Source: CAIZGX01 sp044374295
GTDB lineage: Bacteria; Bacteroidota; Bacteroidia; Flavobacteriales_D; Sanyastnellaceae
Direction of reading: 5' to 3'
Assembly: GCA_044374295.1 (NCBI GenBank)
Contig: JBILOU010000082.1
Span: 1 to 7,069 of the forward strand
Length of the DNA stretch: 7,069 nucleotides
The notes under the pieces are model-generated. The model saw nothing but the letters and a program-made list of their open reading frames with translations, had not been told where the DNA came from and ran no database searches. Each line of letters opens with the position of its first letter. The stretch's first letter is position 1. This document shows, in pieces, positions 1 through 6,302 of this stretch. The position numbers and the translations under genes are program-made.

Positions 1-51
1 GCGGAAGAATAGCTATCCCTTGAAAAATTATTACACTCAAAAAAAATAAAC

Positions 52-59
52 TACCTTCG
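52..59 (+). promoter_or_regulatory. weak candidate -7 promoter element upstream of the mlaE-like gene
   Basis: TACCTTCG matches the Bacteroidota -7 consensus TAnnTTTG with one mismatch and ends 15 nt before the ATG at 75. The nearest upstream TTG (20-22) is 29 nt away, longer than the usual spacing, so the -33 element is unconvincing. The operon may instead be read from a promoter left of the window. All three plus-strand frames close within positions 1-49; the longest, ending in TAA at 47-49, could be the tail of an upstream gene, but this cannot be decided here. Confidence 0.2.
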
Positions 60-74
60 GCCTAAGTTTTAATC

Positions 75-818
75 ATGACAGGAATCTTAGGAAATTTTGG
101 ACGTTATTTTTTGCTCATGCGCAGGGTTTTTTCGCGTGCTGAAAAAAAGAAAGTATACGGACCATTAATTACCGACGAGATGATTAAAATAGGTGTGCAA
201 TCTGTAGGTATTGTAGCCTTACTTTCTTTCTTCATGGGAGCCGTTGTTACCCTTCAAACTGCTGCGAATATTGAAAGCGGATGGATTCCAAAATGGACCG
301 TTGGTTACACCACCAGACAAACCATGATTTATGAATTTTCATCGACCATTGTAGCATTGGTTCTTGCGGGAAAAGTGGGTAGTAACATTGCTTCCGAGAT
401 AGGAACCATGCGCATTTCAGAGCAGATAGATGCCTTGGATATTATGGGTGTGAATTCAGCGAGCTATCTCATTCTTCCAAAATTAATTGCCTCTACCGTT
501 ATGTTCCCATTCTTGGTTCTTATGGCCATGAGTGTGGGAATCTGTTCTGGAGCAATTGTGGGAACTATGACCAAAGCCGTCTCACTCAATGATTTCGTCT
601 ACGGAATTCAATACGATTTCGATAGTTATGGAATCGTTTACTCGCTTATTAAAACTATTTTCTTTGCCTTCATCCTTTCTACTATTCCTGCTTATCACGG
701 ATACTACGCGAGCGGCGGAGCTTTAGAAGTTGGAAAATCAAGTACCAAGGGTGTTGTCTACAGCATGGTTGCCGTAATGGTTGCGAATTATTTGCTTACT
801 CAAATATTACTGCTGTGA
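75..818 (+). CDS. mlaE: MlaE-family ABC transporter permease (phospholipid trafficking)
   Basis: Inner-membrane permease subunit of an Mla-type ABC transporter, which moves phospholipids between inner and outer membrane to maintain outer-membrane lipid asymmetry. At 247 residues it is near the family's usual length of about 260. The family's conserved core is plain: LAGKVGS at residues 97-103, the cytoplasmic coupling segment EIGTMRISEQIDAL at 108-121, and the C-terminal GGALEVGKSST at 214-224 followed by a final membrane helix. Hydrophobic segments lie at about 40-63, 87-100, 134-165, 189-205 and 227-247. The start is well supported: an in-frame TAA at 63-65 makes the ATG at 75 the first possible one. 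No Shine-Dalgarno sequence is seen, as is usual in Bacteroidota. The stop overlaps the GTG start of the ATPase gene, so the two are probably translationally coupled. The family is certain; the direction of lipid transport and the partner proteins are inferred. Confidence 0.93.
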   Translation: MTGILGNFGRYFLLMRRVFSRAEKKKVYGPLITDEMIKIGVQSVGIVALLSFFMGAVVTLQTAANIESGWIPKWTVGYTTRQTMIYEFSSTIVALVLAGKVGSNIASEIGTMRISEQIDALDIMGVNSASYLILPKLIASTVMFPFLVLMAMSVGICSGAIVGTMTKAVSLNDFVYGIQYDFDSYGIVYSLIKTIFFAFILSTIPAYHGYYASGGALEVGKSSTKGVVYSMVAVMVANYLLTQILLL

Positions 819-1576
819 TTCAGGTACAGAATATATCGAAGTCGTTCAAAGAGACAAGGGTTCTCACAGATATCTCCATTGACTTCCATCCAGGAAAAAT
901 CAATTTTATTATTGGACGAAGTGGGCAAGGAAAAAGTGTGTTACTGAAATGCATGGTGGGATTGCTTGAACCCGATGCTGGATCTATCCTATACGACGGG
1001 GTAGACTTTTTGAATATGGACGAAGATCAGCATAAAGCCATTCGTCAAGAAGTTGGAATGCTCTTCCAAGGTGCTGCTCTATTCGACTCTATGACCGTTG
1101 AGGAAAATGTTATGTTCCCTTTAACCATGTATAGTAATCTAACTTATTCTGAGAAACTTCAGAAGGTAAATGAATGCTTGGAACGTGTGAATTTGGTTGG
1201 AAAGAATAACCTTTATCCCGCTGAATTATCAGGTGGTATGAAGAAGCGCACTGGAATTGCGCGAGCCATTATTATGAATCCAAAATTCCTTTTTGTAGAT
1301 GAGCCGAACTCAGGATTAGATCCTGAAACTTCTATTGTCATTGACAATCTCATTCGCAATATCACCTACGACCTTGGCTCTACAACCATTGTGGTAAGCC
1401 ACGACATGAACTCGGTTATGGAAATTGGCGATAACATCAACTTCATCAGTGGAGGAAAAGTTGAATGGCAAGGCGATAAACATGCTCTTCTAAAAGCAGA
1501 AAACGAAGCCTTGAACAACTTCGTTTTCGCCTCTGAGTTCATGCAAGAAATCAAAGAAAACCTTAGGGGCAAATAA
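815..1576 (+). CDS. mlaF: MlaF-family ABC transporter ATP-binding protein
   Basis: Cytoplasmic ATPase that powers the MlaE permease encoded just upstream. All ABC motifs are intact in 253 residues: Walker A GRSGQGKS (34-41), Q-loop in FQGAALF (84-90), signature LSGGMKKR (138-145), Walker B LFVDEP (159-164), D-loop SGLDP (166-170) and the switch histidine in SHD (195-197). LSGGM followed by basic residues is typical of the MlaF group. The start is GTG at 815, inside the overlap GTGA with the mlaE stop; the protein begins at the expected first beta strand (MIQVQNISKSF), and the next internal Met is at residue 47, after Walker A, so it cannot be the start. The C-terminal tail after residue 225 is helical and charged and differs from the enterobacterial tail that contacts MlaB. 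No MlaB is encoded nearby. The gene ends converging on the T9SS cargo gene. Confidence 0.94.
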   Translation: MIQVQNISKSFKETRVLTDISIDFHPGKINFIIGRSGQGKSVLLKCMVGLLEPDAGSILYDGVDFLNMDEDQHKAIRQEVGMLFQGAALFDSMTVEENVMFPLTMYSNLTYSEKLQKVNECLERVNLVGKNNLYPAELSGGMKKRTGIARAIIMNPKFLFVDEPNSGLDPETSIVIDNLIRNITYDLGSTTIVVSHDMNSVMEIGDNINFISGGKVEWQGDKHALLKAENEALNNFVFASEFMQEIKENLRGK

Positions 1577-1586
1577 TCTCTACTAA

Positions 1587-1606
1587 GGGCGAATAATTAT
1601 TCGCCC
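1587..1606. terminator. perfect 20-bp palindrome between convergent genes, possible bidirectional terminator
   Basis: GGGCGAATAATTATTCGCCC is a perfect palindrome, able to form an 8-bp stem with an AATT loop. It starts 11 nt after the mlaF stop and contains the stop codon (TAA, 1597-1599 on the minus strand) of the convergent T9SS cargo gene. It is placed as a two-way terminator would be. However, the plus strand has an A-rich rather than T-rich run after it, and the minus strand has only an imperfect T-rich stretch, so intrinsic termination may be weak. A second, longer pairing (1566-1577 with 1596-1607, one mismatch) competes with it. Confidence 0.45.
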
Positions 1607-3387
1607 CGAATAAAAAACTTTTCTGTAACCGTTTGCTCGTTTGTTCTGAACGATACCATATATAATCCTGAAGCAATATTAGATGGAAGCGGTACTTGAA
1701 TCAATTGATCCATTGATTCAATAAACACATCATTCGAGAACAACATTTGACCGTTCATTCCAACCAGCTGAATCATTCCTTTTCCTAAAGCGCGCTCATC
1801 TGTAATACGAATAGTAGCCATTTTCTCGTCTATTCCCTGGAATGAAATAACCGCGACGTTTCCCTGCTGATCTACTTCCATTACATCGGATGCATTTCTT
1901 TCCGTTTGCATTTCTTCGTTAACCATTTCAAGTGAACTTGGATTGTTCGGAGCAGCCAAAGCACCAATAGTCACTACGCAAAACGTGCCGTAGTCTCCTT
2001 CTTGAGGTGAATTGCATGATGTTAGTTTTGGCTTTACACCGATTCGGTATGAATTTCCGGGAGTTAGACCAAATTGATTTAACATTAATACCTCGACTGC
2101 CGTGGTTGAGACAATAGCCGGCGCAATAGGTGTTTGCGGTGCGGAAGGATTCACTTGGGCAATTTGCCAGATGTATTGTCCTGCGCCCTGAGTAAATTGG
2201 GAGTAAACAATGCTGTATGGTGAAATCGTGGTTCCACAAATATTGGCATATGCCGGCGGTGGACCTGTTACAGTCAAATATGGAATTGGCGCAGTAATTA
2301 AGCAATATGGTGCACTCCACTGGCCCCATACATTGCAATAATTCATTCTAATCCTTACCGAATAAATTCGATTGTAACGCAAACAGGAAAGCGCAGAATT
2401 ATTCAAATTCAGCGTGGTAATCCCAGGCAAAGACTGGGTTGTCACCACCACATTTCCCGCCAAAGAAAATTCCCACTCTGTAATTGCGGTTGAACCCAAA
2501 TAGGTTGAATTCAAAACTCCACCTAACAAGGTTAAAGTAGCGCAAGGTGCATTGCTAATGGTGTTGTTTGGATAAGCCTCCATGGCAAGAGTTCTGACTG
2601 GTCCCTCTCCGCACCAGATACCATCCATTTGAATCTCTATATATACATCGTAAGTCTTTCCATAACAAATACAAGGAAAACTATACAAATACAATTGATC
2701 CACACTTGAAGCTCCTGTATTTCCTGTGCAAGGTGTGCCTGTCGGATCAGCCTGATCTACAAAACGATATCGAGTAGAAGTAACTAAGTTATTCTGTGCG
2801 GCAAACGTTGGGTTGTTTCGTTTTGCAAAGTTGTTGGTGCGATAACCTACCAATCCGGCATCTGGAGAAGGGTTTGGAGATGAAAGCAATTGCGCAGTTG
2901 GATAGTATTCCACTTTCACTGTAAAGCAAGATGCGGCAGTACCATTTGAACCAACACGGAAATAATATTCCGTTCCAGGATTAACAGGATTGTTCGCCCA
3001 GGTTGTTTTTAATGTCTCAGTTGCACCAGATCCACCAGCATTAACGCATTCCTTGTATATCGGGGCTGCAGCAGTCCCGGCATAAAAATCAATTGACGCA
3101 TCAAATCCCGTAGGAACTACTGTTACTTTAACAGCAGCCGAAAGGGTGCCAGCGGGTACGGTAAACTTAAACCAACAGGCTCTTGTTGGAGCAGCTGCTG
3201 TGCATGTAGTTGTTGTCTGAGCTGTGGTTGTAACCAAACATTGACTAGTTGCAGTTATGGGCGTATATCCGACTGCATTTAACAAATAGTTTCCTGGGGT
3301 AATAGCTAATGCAGTAGCCGAAGTGGCCTGAGCAGATGCAGAAGTTACAAATGCTGCTAAAAGAACTAAGAGTACGAGTCTTTTCAT
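1597..3387 (-). CDS. secreted cysteine-rich protein with T9SS type A sorting domain
   Basis: A 596-residue exported protein. Residues 1-20 form a clear Sec signal peptide (MKRLVLLVLLAAFVTSASAQ) with probable cleavage near SASA-QA. Residues about 28-163 resemble a PPC-like beta-sandwich (tryptophan in CWFKFTVPAG, then FDASIDFYAG and GTEYYFRVGS), a domain often found on secreted Bacteroidota proteins. Residues about 200-475 hold three degenerate beta-rich modules, each ending in a Tyr-x-Val/Ile strand pair followed by a W/G-rich turn (241-269, 337-366, 442-475). Residues about 505-596 look like the T9SS type A C-terminal domain, ending in IASGLYMVSFRT and EKFFI, which directs export across the outer membrane. 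There are 16 cysteines, all before residue 471, consistent with disulfides outside the cytoplasm. No catalytic motif is recognised; adhesion, matrix or glycan binding is only a guess. The ATG at 3387 is fixed by the signal peptide. A promoter match lies just upstream. Confidence 0.9.
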   Translation of the reverse strand: MKRLVLLVLLAAFVTSASAQATSATALAITPGNYLLNAVGYTPITATSQCLVTTTAQTTTTCTAAAPTRACWFKFTVPAGTLSAAVKVTVVPTGFDASIDFYAGTAAAPIYKECVNAGGSGATETLKTTWANNPVNPGTEYYFRVGSNGTAASCFTVKVEYYPTAQLLSSPNPSPDAGLVGYRTNNFAKRNNPTFAAQNNLVTSTRYRFVDQADPTGTPCTGNTGASSVDQLYLYSFPCICYGKTYDVYIEIQMDGIWCGEGPVRTLAMEAYPNNTISNAPCATLTLLGGVLNSTYLGSTAITEWEFSLAGNVVVTTQSLPGITTLNLNNSALSCLRYNRIYSVRIRMNYCNVWGQWSAPYCLITAPIPYLTVTGPPPAYANICGTTISPYSIVYSQFTQGAGQYIWQIAQVNPSAPQTPIAPAIVSTTAVEVLMLNQFGLTPGNSYRIGVKPKLTSCNSPQEGDYGTFCVVTIGALAAPNNPSSLEMVNEEMQTERNASDVMEVDQQGNVAVISFQGIDEKMATIRITDERALGKGMIQLVGMNGQMLFSNDVFIESMDQLIQVPLPSNIASGLYMVSFRTNEQTVTEKFFIRGE

Positions 3388-3404
3388 AAAACGAAGGATA
3401 TAAA

Positions 3405-3437
3405 CAAATGTAACGAATGAGAGACAAACAAATTCAA
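3405..3437 (-). promoter_or_regulatory. Bacteroidota-type promoter for the T9SS cargo gene
   Basis: On the minus strand TACATTTG (3405-3412) matches the -7 consensus TAnnTTTG exactly. Upstream, TTTG (3429-3432) lies 16 nt away and TTG (3435-3437) lies 22 nt away; either could be the -33 element, though neither sits at the commonest spacing of about 19. The element lies in the only gap (60 bp) before the cargo gene and leaves a short leader of roughly 10-15 nt before the ATG at 3387. This suggests the cargo gene is transcribed independently of the two genes upstream of it. Confidence 0.5.
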
Positions 3438-3447
3438 CCTATCTCCA

Positions 3448-4824
3448 TTAAAAATACATCATTCGAGGGTGAAAAGGCGCAAATACGTCTTCCCTTGTCA
3501 AACGTTCTGAAAAAATTGGCGAAGATTCAAATTTTTCAATAACATCCTCGTCTTTTCTTACTGATTCTGCCAAGCCTAAAGCGACCATCTCCGAAGCATA
3601 ATCCTGAGAATACCCAATGTCATCCAAAGAATAATTTTTAACCTGCATTCCGATAGCATCGAAAAAAGTCGTGCTGTATATACTCACCTGAATTTTCGCT
3701 CTCTTCAATTCCTCATTTAACGAAGCTGAAATAGGAAGCACCTCCACTAAATCATTTGCCTCAGCACTGTATTTTTCTACTTGCGATTCCAGCGGATGTA
3801 ATTTTACAATCAGCTTCCATTCTGGGTGACGCGGAAGAATTTGTTTCTTCATGAAACGAATCCAGTCTATGTATGGTTGAGATAAATTCTTCTGCGCACA
3901 AAGGAGAAGGCGATTCTCTTTCGACAGAAGTTCAGATTTCACGACAACATCTGTCGTGAAATTCCCGATTACTATCGGCCTCATAAATTCAGATTCTGCA
4001 CCCTGTTGTAAAACCTCCTTCCAAAAATTTCCAAATAACCATATTTCATTTGGAAAAATTCCCTTTGAAAGAGCCTCTCTGTATTTTTTCGGATAGACAT
4101 AATACAGGTCGTGCTTTGAAATTAATCCGTGTTGAAGTTCGATAGACTTAATACCCAAGAGTTGCGCTGCCGCTAAACAGCCTTCGTTGTGATAATGAGT
4201 AATCCCAACAAGTGTTTTCGGCCGGGCTATTGAAAGTAAGGCATGCCATCTTCGAAACGATTTAAAGAACACATAAAATGCACTTTCAACATATTGAAAT
4301 TCGATATCCGAAAAAACATTCGCTTCTTTAATTTTTCGAAGAACTACTTTCAACTCCAAATAAATTTCATGTTGAATTTCATTTGCGGGTGGAAACCAAT
4401 TCGATAAATTCTTCACAGAAAAATCAGCTTCCTTTTCGAAAGCACCAGTTGTGTCCCACCACGAATATTCCGTGCTTAAAACCGTTTCACGAATCAGATG
4501 AGTTATCGGTGAAATCTCCTCTCCAGTTGGAAGTTTCAACTTCCTTCTTCCTTCCAGAAATAAAATGCCTTCACTTTGTTGCGGAAGAAAATTCAATACT
4601 TTATTCCTTCTTGCATGAATGCGCGATTTCAATTTGAACAACCACCAACTTCCAAAAGGATTCTTCTTTAATAATTTGTCATCTGCGCCAGTCATAGCAT
4701 ATGACAAACCGTGTTGAACCAATTTGATGTAATTGAATTTCTTTCCTTCGAACAATTTCCCATCTGGAAATCTTTGCTCGAATTCATTTTGAATAATATT
4801 GAAATCAATTGGACGATACGCCAT
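3448..4824 (-). CDS. putative GT-B-like surface-polysaccharide transferase
   Basis: A 458-residue protein with no signal peptide or membrane helix, so probably cytoplasmic or attached to the inner face of the membrane. I do not recognise the exact family. The C-terminal half carries a set of motifs seen in GT-B folds of the CDP-glycerol transferase / capsule-transferase type: HYHNEG (210-215), a strand ending in ELQHG (229-233), KLHP (341-344) and SIYSTTFFDAIGM (381-393). In those families the HG, K-x-HP and S/T-S/T-x-x-F-D positions line the nucleotide-substrate site. The N-terminal 200 residues are rich in Trp, Phe and basic residues and look lineage-specific. The ATG at 4824 lies inside the last codons of the flippase gene (20-nt overlap), and an in-frame TGA at 4837-4839 rules out an earlier start. 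The overlap suggests translational coupling and a shared role in making or exporting a surface glycan. The donor and acceptor are unknown. Confidence 0.6.
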   Translation of the reverse strand: MAYRPIDFNIIQNEFEQRFPDGKLFEGKKFNYIKLVQHGLSYAMTGADDKLLKKNPFGSWWLFKLKSRIHARRNKVLNFLPQQSEGILFLEGRRKLKLPTGEEISPITHLIRETVLSTEYSWWDTTGAFEKEADFSVKNLSNWFPPANEIQHEIYLELKVVLRKIKEANVFSDIEFQYVESAFYVFFKSFRRWHALLSIARPKTLVGITHYHNEGCLAAAQLLGIKSIELQHGLISKHDLYYVYPKKYREALSKGIFPNEIWLFGNFWKEVLQQGAESEFMRPIVIGNFTTDVVVKSELLSKENRLLLCAQKNLSQPYIDWIRFMKKQILPRHPEWKLIVKLHPLESQVEKYSAEANDLVEVLPISASLNEELKRAKIQVSIYSTTFFDAIGMQVKNYSLDDIGYSQDYASEMVALGLAESVRKDEDVIEKFESSPIFSERLTREDVFAPFHPRMMYF

Positions 4825-6259
4825 GTCGCAAGTTATTCAATTCGTTCCATATTTTTCTTCCACCCGTGCGGAACCAAACAAACATTCCAATCAAAAGAGA
4901 AAGCGTGGTCGCCAAGCGCCAGACCCATGAGAAGTCGCGAAGCGAAAAAATCAAAGTTCCAACAACAACAACAATTGAAATAAGCTCAAACGGACGAATG
5001 AGCTTTCGGAATTCCGAACTGTTTTTAATTAAAAAATATCCTGCAATTCCCATCACGAAATAAGCAACAACGGTGTTCAAAGTAGCAGCCCATGTTTCAT
5101 AATATCCAATGAAAATGAAATTAAGCAGCACATTTGATAGCGCAGCCACCACAGTAATCTTCAACACTTCAAATGTCCTTTTTTCGAAGATTGCTTTGTC
5201 TACAATGGCCACGTAAATGGGCCTGTAACAAAAGCCGAAAATAAGAACAATGGCCATCGGATAAGCCGCACTTAGCTCTGCTTTGCGATAGAGTAATTTG
5301 AAAACATCTGGAATCCATAAGCCGAGAATAGCAGCCATAAATAAGGAAATATAAAACCAAGCCCGAATCAACTTACCAACGGTTTGCATGGCCAATTCAG
5401 TTCCGTTTTTATAAAGATCGAAAACAATGGGTGTCAACACCTGATTAGCCTGAGCTTGTATATTCTCAAAATACGATGCAAAGGAATATGCAATGCTGTA
5501 CTGTCCTATTTTATTCTGAGAAACTCCAAATCGATCTAACAAAACACGATCGGAAGAATTCAACAAGTAAGTGGCGTACTCTTTTGGAATAAGCGGTGTT
5601 GCAATTTTCAAGTCGGAAAGAACTTCGTTCCTTTCGAAATGAAACGAAGGACGAATACGTTCTTTCACATATAAGAAATAACCGAAATAAGCCGCCAAAA
5701 AACCTGAAGAAATTGCTTGTGAATACAACCAAGCCATGTACCCCAAATTGAAATAACGCACGCCCACAAAACTTATAAGGGCCGACAATATACCCACTGC
5801 GATAGTTACACTATAAACACGCTGGTGCTCATGCCTGAACTGAAGCAAGCGCGTGGCTATCGACTTCGTTAAATCGAAAAATAAAAGTGGGACGATTACA
5901 AGAGCAAGTACTAAATTCAGTCGGTCAGCTGCAATCTTGTTTCTCAAAGAGAAATACAACAAGGCTCCTACCATTCCTGCATACAAGAACTTGTAGAGCC
6001 ATTGGAAGCCGAGTAAGCGAGACCACTTCGATTTAAAATCTGCACCAGATTCGAAATAACTTTGTTGGAAGAGTACGATGTAACCTAAACTACTAAAAGC
6101 TCCGACTAAACCTGCATAACTTAGAATTAAACCATAAATGGCGTAATCTCCAGCGGTTAGAAAAGGCGTTAAAAAAGGAAGTAAAAAAAGATTAATCAGC
6201 GCAGGTGTCTGATTTGCGAAAGAATAAAAAAAGGTGTGAGAGACTATTTTCTTAAGCAT
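4805..6259 (-). CDS. polysaccharide flippase, Wzx-like (MOP superfamily)
   Basis: A 484-residue integral inner-membrane protein of the oligosaccharide/lipid flippase kind, expected to move undecaprenyl-linked glycans to the periplasmic face. The N-terminus follows the family pattern: a short basic start, then FANQTPALINLFLLPFLTPFLTAGDYAIYGLI (helices 1-2, residues 14-45, with the typical L-P-x-L-T and D-Y-x-x-Y elements). Mid-protein TPLIPKEYATYLLNSSDRVLLDRFG (221-245) matches the conserved P-x-x-P...D-R loop-helix that opens the second half, followed by IGQYSIAYSF. About 12-14 hydrophobic segments span the rest, ending near residue 464; the length is normal. The start is firm: an in-frame TAA lies at 6266-6268, only 6 nt upstream of the ATG at 6259. 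The gene lies 31 bp after atpG, with a TATATTTG element in the gap, and its end overlaps the transferase gene. Specificity cannot be read from the sequence. Confidence 0.87.
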   Translation of the reverse strand: MLKKIVSHTFFYSFANQTPALINLFLLPFLTPFLTAGDYAIYGLILSYAGLVGAFSSLGYIVLFQQSYFESGADFKSKWSRLLGFQWLYKFLYAGMVGALLYFSLRNKIAADRLNLVLALVIVPLLFFDLTKSIATRLLQFRHEHQRVYSVTIAVGILSALISFVGVRYFNLGYMAWLYSQAISSGFLAAYFGYFLYVKERIRPSFHFERNEVLSDLKIATPLIPKEYATYLLNSSDRVLLDRFGVSQNKIGQYSIAYSFASYFENIQAQANQVLTPIVFDLYKNGTELAMQTVGKLIRAWFYISLFMAAILGLWIPDVFKLLYRKAELSAAYPMAIVLIFGFCYRPIYVAIVDKAIFEKRTFEVLKITVVAALSNVLLNFIFIGYYETWAATLNTVVAYFVMGIAGYFLIKNSSEFRKLIRPFELISIVVVVGTLIFSLRDFSWVWRLATTLSLLIGMFVWFRTGGRKIWNELNNLRHGVSSN

Positions 6260-6278
6260 TCGCGGTTAGGACTTAAGA

Positions 6279-6302
6279 CAAATATACGCCTTAGCCGTTC
6301 AA
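6279..6302 (-). promoter_or_regulatory. candidate Bacteroidota promoter for the flippase-transferase pair
   Basis: On the minus strand TATATTTG (6279-6286) matches the -7 consensus TAnnTTTG exactly, within the 31-bp gap between the atpG stop and the flippase ATG at 6259. The nearest upstream TTG (6300-6302, inside the last codons of atpG) is only 13 nt away, short of the usual spacing, so the -33 part is poor. Read-through from the ATP synthase operon is an alternative, as no terminator hairpin is seen in the gap. Confidence 0.4.

Noticed and set aside
1..10. 10-mer GCGGAAGAAT repeated at 3831-3840
   Set aside because: The second copy is in coding sequence with no extended similarity, so it is probably chance.
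1..61. Minus-strand frame open from 61 to the left edge, with a TTG at 38-40
   Set aside because: It is only about 20 codons long, lacks an ATG and cannot be distinguished from non-coding DNA.
1366..1572. Minus-strand frame of 68 codons opposite the end of mlaF
   Set aside because: It is antisense to the conserved D-loop to C-terminus region of the ATPase and has no independent support.
1928..2338. 136-codon minus-strand frame within the T9SS cargo gene
   Set aside because: It lies wholly inside the cargo gene in another frame; composition is rich in Cys, Arg and Ser with no domain pattern, whereas the cargo frame has a signal peptide and sorting domain.
3388..3447. Possible terminator hairpin after the transferase stop (GGAGA ... 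TCTC)
   Set aside because: The stem is only about 4-5 bp with a loop of around 16 nt and no T-run follows, so it is within chance.
4383..5063. Plus-strand open frames of 84-90 codons opposite the transferase and flippase genes
   Set aside because: They are antisense to well-supported genes, show no recognisable protein features and have low-complexity or basic composition expected of shadow frames.
6251..6277. Pair of CTTAAG palindromes flanking the flippase start (6251-6256 and 6272-6277)
   Set aside because: Six-base palindromes are frequent by chance; one copy lies in the Leu-Lys codons at the protein start, and no larger dyad surrounds them.
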